From GCA-2717185 sp964474755 (lineage in GTDB: Bacteria; Pseudomonadota; Alphaproteobacteria; UBA8366; GCA-2717185), in assembly GCA_964474755.1 (NCBI GenBank), contig CAYYUG010000001.1, positions 95,302 to 159,301 on the forward strand: a DNA stretch of 64,000 nt. The letters run 5' to 3'. The notes under the pieces were generated by a model that had not been told where the DNA came from, did not search any database, and was given only the letters and a program-made list of their open reading frames with translations. A program made the position numbers and the translations under genes. This document shows, in pieces, positions 54,336-63,563 of this stretch; the first letter of the stretch is position 1; every line of letters begins with the position of its first letter.

Positions 54336-54974
54336 TTACGGACCGATGCCATCAAACAGCATGGCACAGAAGTTCTGCGCTAGCTCATCAATCGAATTTT
54401 TCTTCTTGGGGTCGTACCACTGCATGCTCCAATTTACAGAACCCAGGAGAAACAAACGGACGAGGCTCAAATCAGTGGACGCATGAATTTCGCCAGCCGC
54501 TTGCGCTGCTTGAAATAAGTCGTTCCAAAACGACGCGTAATGCTTCCTGAGCAAACGGTTGCGGTCCTGGGCCTTACGCGAGACCTGGGCGAAAATTGCA
54601 ATGTTGGCTGATGTATAGACGCTGTAGCGCAGCAGCGTATTCATATGAGTCTCAACGGCCACTTCTAGTCGGCGCCTGTGACTTGCCGTCGGTGGCAGTT
54701 CACCCACTGCCTGCTCGACAGCGTCGGATACGGCGTGGATACCAATTTCCATCACCTCGTCGAGGATTTCCTCCTTGGAGACGAAATAATAATAGATGCT
54801 GCCGGCGTCTATGCGTGCGCGCTTAGCAATTTGCCTTAGCGTTGTAGCTGTATAGCCCTGATCGCCGAACAAAATCGCCGCCGCGTCCAATATCCTCTTT
54901 CGGGTGACTTCCGATTTACGGACACCACCGCTCTTTTCACGATGGACACGAGGTGGATTTTTATCCTTCAACAC
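54336..54974 (-). CDS. TetR-family transcriptional regulator
   Basis: 212 residues. N-terminal helix-turn-helix KRILDAAAILFGDQGYTATTLRQIAKRA and GSIYYYFVSKEEIL, then a ligand-binding helical domain with a basic C-terminal part. The start (ATG 54974) lies about 7 bases from a candidate -10 element at 54981-54986, so the message may be nearly leaderless; the divergent promoter dyad at 54990-55009 is the likely self-operator. It presumably represses both its own operon (with the enolase-type gene) and the amidohydrolase-monooxygenase operon, lifted by a pathway metabolite. Confidence 0.93.
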   Translation of the reverse strand: MLKDKNPPRVHREKSGGVRKSEVTRKRILDAAAILFGDQGYTATTLRQIAKRARIDAGSIYYYFVSKEEILDEVMEIGIHAVSDAVEQAVGELPPTASHRRRLEVAVETHMNTLLRYSVYTSANIAIFAQVSRKAQDRNRLLRKHYASFWNDLFQAAQAAGEIHASTDLSLVRLFLLGSVNWSMQWYDPKKKNSIDELAQNFCAMLFDGIGP

Positions 54975-54980
54975 AGCTTT

Positions 54981-55018
54981 TTCTTAGCCTTGACACATCG
55001 CCCTGTCAATTTTACGTT
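54981..55018. promoter_or_regulatory. Divergent promoters sharing a TTGACA dyad, likely TetR operator
   Basis: Plus strand: TTGACA (54990-54995), 17 bases, TACGTT (55013-55018), giving a good sigma70-type promoter for the amidohydrolase gene (ATG 55066). Minus strand: the mirror copy TTGACA (55009-55004), 17 bases, TAAGAA (54986-54981) for tetR. The two -35 boxes form the dyad TTGACA-N8-TGTCAA, so one repressor dimer would cover both. Confidence 0.7.
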
Positions 55019-55065
55019 CTGCCCAACGATTGTTGGAAAACCCCTATAATTCAGGAAGACACACC

Positions 55066-56169
55066 ATGGCGAAACAGCCAATTTCTGCGGACTCGCACAT
55101 CACGGAACCGCCGAACTGCTACAAAGACTATATCGATCCTAAATTTCGCGACAAAGCACCCAGAGTTGTAGCCGACGATCGTTTGGGAGACATCTATGTG
55201 ATACCTGGTCTCGACACGCCAATACCGCTCAGCCTAGTGGCGGCGGCGGGCAAGGACCCCTCCAAGTTGAGCACTCGCGGTGGTGTGTTTGACGAGTTGC
55301 ATCGTGGCGGCTGGGATCCGAAGGCGCGCGAAGCCGACCAAGCCCGCGACGGCGTCATCGCCGAAATCATTTACCCCTCGGTTGGCATGATGCTTTGTAG
55401 CCATCCCGATGTAACATACAAGCGCGCCTGTTTCGAAGCCTATAATCGTTGGTTACAGGAGTTTTGCGAAGGGCTGCCGAACCGGCTTTTCGGGATGCCA
55501 CAGATCGCCATGGCATCACCAGAGGAGGGCATTGAGGAAGTACGCAAAGCTAAGGAGATGGGCTTCAAGGGCGTCATGCTGGTCGGCATGCCAGCACATG
55601 AAGATTATCACCATCCCATGTACGACCTTTTCTACGAGGCAGTGATCGATATGGAGATGCCGCTTTCATTCCACATTCTCACCTCACGCAAGGATGCGCT
55701 TAAGGACTACCGTGGCCCAAAAATTAACAGCTTCCTGTCCATCATCCGCGGCAACCAGGACATCATCGGCACCTTTATCTTCGGCGGCGTGTTCGAACGG
55801 CATCCAAAGCTGAAGCTAGTCTGCGTCGAGGCCGATGCAGGATGGGCGCCACATTACATGTACCGCATGGACCACGCATACAAGCGGCATCGCTACTGGC
55901 TGAAGTGTGACGAGCTGGAAAAATTGCCAAGCGAATATTTTCTTGAGAATGTCTACATGACCTTCCAGGACGATTGGTCCGCCTTCCAGTTAAAAGATCA
56001 TATGAATATCAACCGGCTGATGTGGGCAAACGACTTTCCGCACAGCGACGCGACCTGGCCCTGGAGCCAGGAAATGCTCGCCGAGCACGCTGCTGGTCTC
56101 ACCGAAGCAGAACGCGATCGCATTGTACACGATAATGTCGCGGAACTTTACGGGCTGCAGGTCGCCTGA
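55066..56169 (+). CDS. Amidohydrolase-2 family metal-dependent hydrolase
   Basis: 367 residues from the ATG at 55066 (AGGAAGAC upstream). TIM-barrel of the amidohydrolase superfamily: the N-terminal metal site starts at DSHITEPPN, with FHILTSRKD and the C-terminal metal aspartate region MWANDFPHSDATWPWS. The group includes decarboxylases (ACMSD-like) and hydrolases of aromatic and lactone compounds. It is 56 bases upstream of the Baeyer-Villiger-type monooxygenase and on one message with it. A role in opening a lactone or decarboxylating a ring acid would fit. Confidence 0.9.
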   Translation: MAKQPISADSHITEPPNCYKDYIDPKFRDKAPRVVADDRLGDIYVIPGLDTPIPLSLVAAAGKDPSKLSTRGGVFDELHRGGWDPKAREADQARDGVIAEIIYPSVGMMLCSHPDVTYKRACFEAYNRWLQEFCEGLPNRLFGMPQIAMASPEEGIEEVRKAKEMGFKGVMLVGMPAHEDYHHPMYDLFYEAVIDMEMPLSFHILTSRKDALKDYRGPKINSFLSIIRGNQDIIGTFIFGGVFERHPKLKLVCVEADAGWAPHYMYRMDHAYKRHRYWLKCDELEKLPSEYFLENVYMTFQDDWSAFQLKDHMNINRLMWANDFPHSDATWPWSQEMLAEHAAGLTEAERDRIVHDNVAELYGLQVA

Positions 56170-56225
56170 GGTATAATCGCCTCTAAATTTGCAGAAAGGC
56201 GTCCCAAAATTTACAGGAACAAATA

Positions 56226-57902
56226 ATGAAGCGCGCCAACACCAACTCTGTTGAGCACTACGAAGTTATCGTCATAGGTGCCGGCGTTGCCGGCATCTAC
56301 CAGATCAAGCGCCTAGCCGATCTCGGTAAACACGCCACCGTTTTGGAAGCCGCCGGCGGTCTTGGTGGAACCTGGTACAACAACCGCTATCCAGGCGCGC
56401 GCTTCGACTCAGAGAGCTACACCTACGGATATTCTTTTTCGGAAGAATTGCTGGAGGAATGGCACTGGAAGGAGGCGTTCTCGGGACAGCCAGAAAATTT
56501 ACGCTACTTGAACCACGTTGCAGATAAGTTTGACCTACACAAATACATGCAGTTCAACTGCCGGGTCGAAAAAGCGCATTGGGATGATGACAAAAACCTT
56601 TGGCGCTTAACCGTGAGTGACGGCCGCATTCTGACCTGCAACTTCGTCATCATGGCGCTGGGACTGCTTTCTATCCCCACCCTGCCTCGACTGGAGGGCA
56701 TGACGAATTTTAAGGGTCACTCTTTCCATACCTTCGACTGGCCCCACGAACCGATCAATCTATCAGATAAGAAAGTCGCTATCATCGGCACTGGTGCTAC
56801 AGCAATCCAGATTATCGGCGAGATTGCCGACAAAGTCGGAGATCTAACCGTTTTCCAGCGACGCCCAAACTGGTGTGCACCGCTGAACAACTATGAAGTC
56901 TCCGAAGCCGAGATGGATAAGATACGAAACCGCTATGATGAAATTTTCGAAACGTGCCTGCACACCCCGGGCGGCTTCGAGCACGAACCAGACCGGCGCG
57001 GTTTCTTTGAAGTTTCGCGTGAAGAACGAGTAGCAATGTGGGACCGGCTCTATGAAGAGCCAGGATTTGGTATCTGGCTACAGAATTTCCGCGAGATTTT
57101 CACCGACGAAGACGCTAATGCGGAATTCTCAGAATACATCGCAGACCGCATTCGCAAACGTGTCAACGATCCAGAGACCTCGGAAACTCTTATCCCACGA
57201 GATCACGGTTTTGGTATCCAACGTGTACCGCTGGAAACCAACTATCTAGAAGCCTACAACAGGCCGAATGTCCATCTAGTGGATCTGAGCGACACCCCAC
57301 TTGAGCGCGTCACTAGGGATGGCTTGCGGACGACGAGCGCCGAATTTGAGTTTGACGTTATAATCTACGCCACTGGGTTCGACGCCATGACCGGTGCACA
57401 TGATCGCATAGACATTCGCGGCGTCGGCGGTGAAAAGCTACGCAAAAAATGGCAGGATCGGATATCCACATGCCTCGGCATATTCATCCATGGCTACCCA
57501 AACCTGCTGATGCCGAACGGACCACAAAGCGGTTCAGCCTCGACGAACTATCCGCGCGGCATCGAAACCGGTGTCGATTGGTGCATGGATTTTTTAGAGT
57601 ATGTCTGGAAACATGGCTACGACCGCGCGGAAGTATCCACAGCAGAAGAGGAACGCTGGACCAAGCATGTCGAGCAGATGTATGAGGTAATGCTGATGCG
57701 CAAGGCGAAGTCCTGGTTCACCGGCTACAACTCGAATGTTAAAGGGCACGAGGAAGGAACAATCCGCTATCTCGTCTACAATGGTGGTATGCCGAAATAC
57801 CGCAAGGCCCTAAACGATGTTGCCGATGTCGGCTATAAGGGTATCGCCTTTAGTAAGCGTCACAAACCGGCAGCCAATGCGCCATCGGAAGCTATCGCAT
57901 AG
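56226..57902 (+). CDS. Type I Baeyer-Villiger-type flavin monooxygenase
   Basis: 558 residues. FAD motif VIGAGVAGIYQIKRL (near residue 17-31), the NADPH motif IIGTGATAIQII, and the Baeyer-Villiger signature FKGHSFHTFDWP (F-x-G-x3-H-x3-W-P) between them, with the GTWYNNRYPGARFDSE and YATGFD blocks. It inserts oxygen beside a ketone to give an ester or lactone, or oxidises a heteroatom. With the upstream amidohydrolase it may form a short ketone-to-lactone-to-acid route under TetR control. Length is typical. Confidence 0.92.
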   Translation: MKRANTNSVEHYEVIVIGAGVAGIYQIKRLADLGKHATVLEAAGGLGGTWYNNRYPGARFDSESYTYGYSFSEELLEEWHWKEAFSGQPENLRYLNHVADKFDLHKYMQFNCRVEKAHWDDDKNLWRLTVSDGRILTCNFVIMALGLLSIPTLPRLEGMTNFKGHSFHTFDWPHEPINLSDKKVAIIGTGATAIQIIGEIADKVGDLTVFQRRPNWCAPLNNYEVSEAEMDKIRNRYDEIFETCLHTPGGFEHEPDRRGFFEVSREERVAMWDRLYEEPGFGIWLQNFREIFTDEDANAEFSEYIADRIRKRVNDPETSETLIPRDHGFGIQRVPLETNYLEAYNRPNVHLVDLSDTPLERVTRDGLRTTSAEFEFDVIIYATGFDAMTGAHDRIDIRGVGGEKLRKKWQDRISTCLGIFIHGYPNLLMPNGPQSGSASTNYPRGIETGVDWCMDFLEYVWKHGYDRAEVSTAEEERWTKHVEQMYEVMLMRKAKSWFTGYNSNVKGHEEGTIRYLVYNGGMPKYRKALNDVADVGYKGIAFSKRHKPAANAPSEAIA

Positions 57903-58072
57903 AGATCGTGCAGGCTGTTGCCATTGTAGGGACAAAATAATCAAATTTACCGCTTATCACAGCCGCCATGGTCTATGGGCCCGTTCCAGGAGGGAGGGCT
58001 CTTCGAGCTAGTCTTCATAATAAGATTTACAAGAAGGCAACACCGGCCAAACGGGCCTCAATAAACAGCCCC

Positions 58073-58954
58073 TTACGTCAACCCCATCTGTTCGAGCGCA
58101 GCCCGTCCAAGCAGGCCATAGGGGCTGGCCAGCGTTTCTAGTATTTCAAAATGGTTGTAACCCTCGCCAAACAGGCTGTTATAGGGCATGCCTCGGTCGG
58201 ACAGGGCGTTGGCAAAGGCTACCGTCTGGCGTTGAAATTCTGGCGTCTCATGGCTGCCGCAAGCGAGAACCACGGGAGCACCTATACTCCCCAAATGATG
58301 AATTGGGCTAAGCGCTGCCACGTTCTCCTCGGTAAAAGTGACATAGGTGCTTCGGGCCGAACGGCTAACCGGCTCCAGATCGTACATGCCGCTGCACAGT
58401 AAGGCTCCTTTGACCGCATCATCAGGGAGGCCAAACGCAGCCCAGTCGGTTGTTAGCGCAATACAAGCCATATGGGAACCCGACGAATGAGCGCTGAGAT
58501 AAAGGCGATCCGCATCGCCGCCGAATTGTGAAGCGTTCTGCCATGTCCATGCGATCGCACGGCGAATTTGATCTGTAATAGGCATCAAGTCTCCATCATG
58601 ATCTTGTACCCAATCAAAATCTGGAACCACAAAGCACACACCAGCGCCAAGGAACATCTCCGCCAAAAAGGCGTAATCAGCCGCCCTCCCAGAGCGCCAG
58701 GCACCGCCATGGATAAAAATATTAATCGGTCCACCCATACCATCGGTGCCGAAAATATCTAGCGCTTCGTTCCTAGACGCTCCATAAGTTAGCCGCTTGG
58801 GCATTCCAAACCGGCGCCGTACGGCCTCACTGTTGCTGGAGTAACGTTCCAACACTTGTTTCCGGTTCGCCGCATAGGCCGACTGATCATAGGCCTCATC
58901 GAGTGCGACCTGGGTTAGGTTCCGCCAGACGGTAGGTGCTTTAGACCGGCTCAT
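58073..58954 (-). CDS. Alpha/beta hydrolase (esterase, kynurenine-formamidase-like)
   Basis: 293 residues. The oxyanion segment IFIHGGAWRSGRA (HGGAW), the nucleophile elbow SAHSSGSHMACI and the base in GYNHFEILETL resemble bacterial BDS/formamidase-type esterases. No signal peptide. It is convergent with the monooxygenase gene and lies 117 bases from the divergent RidA gene. It could hydrolyse the ester product of the neighbouring monooxygenase, but this is inference from position. Confidence 0.85.
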   Translation of the reverse strand: MSRSKAPTVWRNLTQVALDEAYDQSAYAANRKQVLERYSSNSEAVRRRFGMPKRLTYGASRNEALDIFGTDGMGGPINIFIHGGAWRSGRAADYAFLAEMFLGAGVCFVVPDFDWVQDHDGDLMPITDQIRRAIAWTWQNASQFGGDADRLYLSAHSSGSHMACIALTTDWAAFGLPDDAVKGALLCSGMYDLEPVSRSARSTYVTFTEENVAALSPIHHLGSIGAPVVLACGSHETPEFQRQTVAFANALSDRGMPYNSLFGEGYNHFEILETLASPYGLLGRAALEQMGLT

Positions 58955-59071
58955 CCGACCCCCACATCGCCATTTCCATTTTTAAGTTCGCGTTCCATCT
59001 ATTCCGTAGATCGCAGCCACTCTCGCGGGTAAACTTGCCGCCCAACGTTACAACATTCAGGAGACGCGCAC

Positions 59072-59536
59072 ATGGCTGGAAATATAGAGGCGCGGTTGCA
59101 AGAATTGGGGATCGAGCTACCAGAAGCCGCAGCGCCGGTGGCGAATTACCTACCTTATGTAATCAATGGGAAACAACTTTGGGTCGCAGGCCAGGTCCCA
59201 TTCTGGAACGGCGAAATTAAATTTTCTGGTGTGGTAGGACAGAATGTCTCTGTCGATGACGCTGTCGAGGCGGCGCGCATCTGCGCCCTGAACATCCTGG
59301 CGCAGACTAAAGCGGCCATAGGCGACCTGGACCGCATAGCCCAAGTCATCAAGCTAGGCGGCTTCGTCAATGGGGCACCCAACTTCACTGACCAACCGAA
59401 GGTTATCAACGGCGCATCTGATTTGCTGGTACAGGTTCTCGGCGATAAAGGCCTACACGCTCGCTCCGCCGTCGGTGCCGGCGGGCTGCCGCTGAACGTT
59501 CCCGTAGAAGTCGATGCGGTGATCGCGATCGCTTGA
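59072..59536 (+). CDS. RidA-family protein (longer YjgF type)
   Basis: 154 residues, longer than the RidA gene at 17921. The family core is visible: GKQLWVAGQVPFWNGEIKFSGVVG, AAIGDLDRIAQVIKLGGFV and PVEVDAVIAIA. This subgroup (YjgF_YER057c_UK114_like_1) has less clear activity than RidA proper. It lies between an esterase (divergent) and an acyl-CoA ligase (convergent), with a GGAG-type site before the ATG. Confidence 0.9.
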   Translation: MAGNIEARLQELGIELPEAAAPVANYLPYVINGKQLWVAGQVPFWNGEIKFSGVVGQNVSVDDAVEAARICALNILAQTKAAIGDLDRIAQVIKLGGFVNGAPNFTDQPKVINGASDLLVQVLGDKGLHARSAVGAGGLPLNVPVEVDAVIAIA

Positions 59537-59616
59537 CGGCCAGTTCTTTATTGAACTGATCTTATTCACATTATTTTTGGATCAAGCCTCGAGAGGCGAA
59601 AAAGCTACATGCTGGT

Positions 59617-61176
59617 CTAATTGACCTGCTTTTGCTTCCCTTCCCAGAAGGGTTTTCGCAGTTCCGTTTTGAGGATCTTACCTGCGCCAGACAGTGGCAT
59701 CGGTTCGTCCCGAAAGCTGACGCTCTTTGGACATTTGAAGCCGGCTATATGCTCGTGGCAGTGCTCGATGATCGCTGGCTCATCCATAGCTTCTCCATCG
59801 CGCAGCCGGACGACGGCGTGCACTATCTCGCCCCATTTTCTGTGAGGGATACCGATGGCCACGGCTTCTACAACAGCAGGAATCTGGTGCAGGACATCTT
59901 CCACCTCAGCAGAATAGATGTTCTCACCACCGGAGATGATCATATCCTTCATCCGATCAACGATGTAGATGAAACCGTCCGCATCCATGTAGGCACCATC
60001 GCCCGATCGCATCCAGCCATCGCGTATCGCTTCCGCAGTCAAGTCAGGCTGCTTCCAGTAGCCCAGCATAATATTAGGACCTCGGACGCAGACCTCGCCG
60101 ACCTTGCCGCGCGGCACCTCGTTACCATCCTCGTCGCAGATCAAAATCTCAACACCAAGGGCAGCCTGACCCGCTGACTTGTACCTGCCCGCATTGGGCC
60201 CTTCGAAGACGTGGTATTCGGGCCCGCAAATGGTCGAGAGTGGCGCGCATTCCGTCTGCCCATAAACGTGGGTGAAGCCGCAATCCGGAATTATCTCCAT
60301 GGCGCGACGGATCACCGCCTCTGGCATCGGCGAAGCACCATAGGCTACCGACTCCAGCGAGGAGAGGTCGTATTGTTCAATATCCGGATAATTAACCAGC
60401 GCATTCATCATCGTTGGCACGAAAAGCCCGTGGCTGACCCTATGCTCTTGGATTGCCTTGAGACTATCCTCCGACGTGAAAGTGGGAATAAAGATATGTA
60501 CACCGGTGACCATAGTAACGCCGAACACCGCCAGTCCATCGGCGATATGGAACATCGGGGCAGCATGCAGCCAGTGGATACCCGGCCGGAAACGCATGCC
60601 ACCGATCACGTTGTAGCTGTTGCAGATCAGGTTGGCATGGCTCAACATTACACCTTTGGACCGACCCGTGGTCCCACCCGTATAGAATAGGCCGGCTAAA
60701 TCATCACCACCGCGCAGAGCATCCGTCACCGCTTCGGCCTCTGCTAAGATGTCCTCATAGCCATGCATGCCGTCCGGCACGGGACCATCTCCCATAAAAA
60801 TTACTTCCCGCACTGTTTCCAACTGACCCTTGAGGGCCTCCAAAATATGTAGAAAATTGTCGTCAATGAAGAGGACCTCGGTTCCGGAGTCGTTCAGCCA
60901 GAAAGCCACTTCTGGCGGTGCCAGACGAATGTTGATCGGCACGAACACACCGCCGGCCCACGGTACAGCATAGAAATACTCATAATATCGATCACTATTG
61001 AGGGCCAGGACTGCGACCCGTTCACCAGCGTTGACACCCATATTACGCAGTGCACCGGCCAGCTTAGAGACCCTTTTGCCGCATTCGTTCCAGGTGCGAA
61101 CCCGGCCGGCGCAAACCGTTGCTGTGTTGCTATCCTCCAACTGCATCGCACGTTTAAAGGCCTGCGTCAGATACAT
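59617..61176 (-). CDS. Acyl-CoA ligase (AMP-forming)
   Basis: 519 residues, ANL superfamily. Phosphate-binding loop YTGGTTGRSKG, GFTHVYGQTE (A5), GDGAYMDADGFIYIVDR (A7-A8) and the C-terminal lysine in SGAGKILKTELR. Resembles the long-chain/medium-chain fatty-acid-type and benzoate-type ligases; substrate unknown. It differs enough from the ligase at 43980 to be a separate enzyme. It ends the second catabolic region; its upstream neighbour is a 539-base gap with no gene. Confidence 0.91.
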   Translation of the reverse strand: MYLTQAFKRAMQLEDSNTATVCAGRVRTWNECGKRVSKLAGALRNMGVNAGERVAVLALNSDRYYEYFYAVPWAGGVFVPINIRLAPPEVAFWLNDSGTEVLFIDDNFLHILEALKGQLETVREVIFMGDGPVPDGMHGYEDILAEAEAVTDALRGGDDLAGLFYTGGTTGRSKGVMLSHANLICNSYNVIGGMRFRPGIHWLHAAPMFHIADGLAVFGVTMVTGVHIFIPTFTSEDSLKAIQEHRVSHGLFVPTMMNALVNYPDIEQYDLSSLESVAYGASPMPEAVIRRAMEIIPDCGFTHVYGQTECAPLSTICGPEYHVFEGPNAGRYKSAGQAALGVEILICDEDGNEVPRGKVGEVCVRGPNIMLGYWKQPDLTAEAIRDGWMRSGDGAYMDADGFIYIVDRMKDMIISGGENIYSAEVEDVLHQIPAVVEAVAIGIPHRKWGEIVHAVVRLRDGEAMDEPAIIEHCHEHIAGFKCPKSVSFRDEPMPLSGAGKILKTELRKPFWEGKQKQVN

Positions 61177-61715
61177 GATTTTTCCCTCGGCTCCTAATTC
61201 CGAGACAGAAACCTAACAAACTTTGTAGCTAATTTGGAACTTGTGTCGGCTTAGTGCGCGGTAGCAGTAGACGTGGGTATACGAAGCTCCAGCGGCGTAC
61301 GATGCTATTCGACGAGATTGTCAGCACGTGCAGTCTTATTGAATTGCCCAGTAAGGCTCCTGACCAAAACAAATCACCGATCCCCCGCCACGAACAAACA
61401 TTACGCGCGGTTGCAATCAACCAATGAAGTCGTCCCCTGACGGAAGCCTCAAAAGAGGTGAGGCAGACCCTATCAGCGAACAGGCAGAGACAGCATGCCC
61501 GCTACAGCCAAACCATTCAGCATTCACCGTCTTACAGAACGTCAATCAAACTTGCTAAATTTTATTACTAATGCCCAAAAGTACCGGATGCCCACTACGG
61601 TATGAGCTGCATCCTAAACGTCATATAGACCAAATATGTTCTAGTTATGGTGGACGCCAGTGCCGACGACCTCATACTCTAGCACATTTCGCGAAGATCA
61701 CTTGAAGGGAAACCC
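61177..61715. other. Intergenic region, no supported gene
   Basis: 539 bases between the acyl-CoA ligase and the peptide-deformylase-like gene, divergently transcribed. Frames are short and match no family. A small hairpin (GCCTCA...TGAGGC near 61449-61467) is not followed by a T-run. Probably the two promoters plus non-coding or decayed DNA. Confidence 0.4.
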
Positions 61716-62291
61716 ATGGCTATCAGAAAGATTGCTCGAATGGGCCACAAGGTTCTGCAACGAGCATCCGAACTAGTCGCGGACCCCACCGCACCTGAAA
61801 TCGCAGCGCTGGCGCAAGACCTGATTGATACTTGCGAAGATATCAGCGGTAACGGCATCGCCGCCCCTCAAGTTTACGAGCCAGTGCGTATGTTCGTCTT
61901 TCGGGTCCGCAGCGGTGTTATGCCCAAAGGCGCCGTAATGAAGGAAATTCCATGGACAGTCGTGATCAATCCCACCCTCACCTTCCTCTCCGAAGATACA
62001 AAGCTGTATTGGGAGCGCTGCCTTTCCCTTCCTGGTCTTTATGGCCAGGTTCTGCGAAATACCCAACTCCGCATGGAGGCGTACAGTTTGGATGGTGCGA
62101 AATACACCATGACCACTTCGTTTTTCTTAGCTAGGCTGTTACAACACGAATATGACCATCTTGACGGCATTCTCTATCCCATGCGAATGGCAGATATGAG
62201 CACTTTCGGCTTCGTATCGGAATTGGGCCCGACATCCTATCCAACCTTCCCCTTTGATCCAGAAGACTTTGTTGACCCTGAATTGTCATAG
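61716..62291 (+). CDS. Peptide-deformylase-like protein with variant catalytic motif
   Basis: 191 residues. The three peptide-deformylase motifs are present: GNGIAAPQ (45-52), a cysteine motif reading ERCLS (100-104) instead of the usual EGCLS, and HEYDH (144-148). The metal ligands C102, H144 and H148 and the catalytic glutamate E145 are kept, but the glycine before the cysteine is arginine. It may be a second, specialised deformylase or a derived enzyme; I see no methionyl-tRNA formyltransferase gene next to it. AAGGG precedes the ATG. Confidence 0.85.
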   Translation: MAIRKIARMGHKVLQRASELVADPTAPEIAALAQDLIDTCEDISGNGIAAPQVYEPVRMFVFRVRSGVMPKGAVMKEIPWTVVINPTLTFLSEDTKLYWERCLSLPGLYGQVLRNTQLRMEAYSLDGAKYTMTTSFFLARLLQHEYDHLDGILYPMRMADMSTFGFVSELGPTSYPTFPFDPEDFVDPELS

Positions 62292-62396
62292 GATGCCTAC
62301 TTTTCCATAAATAATCCGACAGTTCCTAAAACACAGCCCTTGCCCTGGCCGTGGCCCCGGCTAGTCTCTATGGGTAACAACATTGAGGAAGCGCTG

Positions 62397-63563
62397 ATGC
62401 CGGACGGGCGTGAGCCAATCGCCGTTAAGGTCCTTGAGAATATCGACGCCATCGCACCATCCGAATGGGACGCCTGCGCTGGCACTGACAATCCGTTTGT
62501 CAGACATACCTTTCTGCGTGCCTTAGAAGACAGCGGTTCGGTTGGCAAGCAAAGCGGTTGGTTACCACAGCATCTCATCATCGAGGACGACACGGGCACG
62601 CTACTTGGCGCGGTCCCAATGTATCTCAAGAGCCATTCGCAGGGCGAATACGTGTTCGACTGGGGTTGGGCGGATGCCTACGAGCGCGCGGGCGGCCGCT
62701 ACTACCCTAAACTCCAGGCAGCTATCCCGTACTCACCGGTCGCCGGTCCGCGCTTGCTAGTCCGACCCGGTAATATCGCCAGCACCATCCGCTCAGCTCT
62801 AACCGCCGGCCTGATCGAGGTCGCTAAGCAATATGGCGTATCGTCGCTTCACGTAACTTTCGCCGATGAGTCCGACGCAAAATTTCTCGAATCATCCGGC
62901 TTTCTGGTTCGGCACGGCTATCAGTTCCATTGGAAAAATGCTGGCTATGACACCTTCGACGACTTTCTAGACAATCTGTCGAGCCGCAAACGTAAGAACA
63001 TTCGAAAGGAGCGCCGCAAAGTCGGGGAAGCTGGCATTCAGGTGCTGACATTGAACGGAGCGGATATCAAAGCGCAGCACTGGGATGAATTCCATCGCTT
63101 CTATGTTAACACATATGACCGGAAGTGGGGTTATCCCTACCTGACACGCGACTTTTTTGCGATGCTGGGCGAGGAAATGGCGGACCAGGTGGCACTGGTG
63201 CGTGCCGACATCGACGATCTGGCGATTGCCGGCGCCCTTAATTTGGTAGGCAGCGACGCTCTGTATGGCCGCAACTGGGGCTGTTCGGGACGCTACAAGT
63301 TCTTGCATTTTGAGGCCTGCTACTATCGCGCAATCGATTTTGCGATCGAGCGCGGCCTGACAACCGTTGAAGCAGGCACGCAAGGACCACATAAGATACA
63401 ACGCGGTTACCTGCCACAGCGCACCTACAGCGCCCATTGGATTCGCGATGAGGGATTTCGCAATGCGGTCGCCGACTATCTGGACCGCGAACGGCAGGCA
63501 GAAGCGGGGGAGGCCGTCGCCCTGAGTGAACTATCACCGTTCCGCCGTACCCTAGATAACTAA
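62397..63563 (+). CDS. FemAB/GNAT-like acyltransferase family protein (DUF482)
   Basis: 388 residues from the ATG at 62397 (GAGGAAG eight bases upstream; an ATG at 62370 lacks a site). Matches the DUF482/FemAB-like group: FVRHTFLRALEDSGSVG, a DWGWADAYERAGGRYYPKLQ segment, SRKRKNIRKERRKV and ALYGRNWGCSGRYKFLHFEACYYRAIDFAIE followed by GTQGPHKIQRGYLP. Two GNAT-like domains are typical. Related proteins transfer aminoacyl or acyl groups; no substrate is known. Relatives often sit next to HIT-family genes, but here there is none. Confidence 0.87.
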   Translation: MPDGREPIAVKVLENIDAIAPSEWDACAGTDNPFVRHTFLRALEDSGSVGKQSGWLPQHLIIEDDTGTLLGAVPMYLKSHSQGEYVFDWGWADAYERAGGRYYPKLQAAIPYSPVAGPRLLVRPGNIASTIRSALTAGLIEVAKQYGVSSLHVTFADESDAKFLESSGFLVRHGYQFHWKNAGYDTFDDFLDNLSSRKRKNIRKERRKVGEAGIQVLTLNGADIKAQHWDEFHRFYVNTYDRKWGYPYLTRDFFAMLGEEMADQVALVRADIDDLAIAGALNLVGSDALYGRNWGCSGRYKFLHFEACYYRAIDFAIERGLTTVEAGTQGPHKIQRGYLPQRTYSAHWIRDEGFRNAVADYLDRERQAEAGEAVALSELSPFRRTLDN

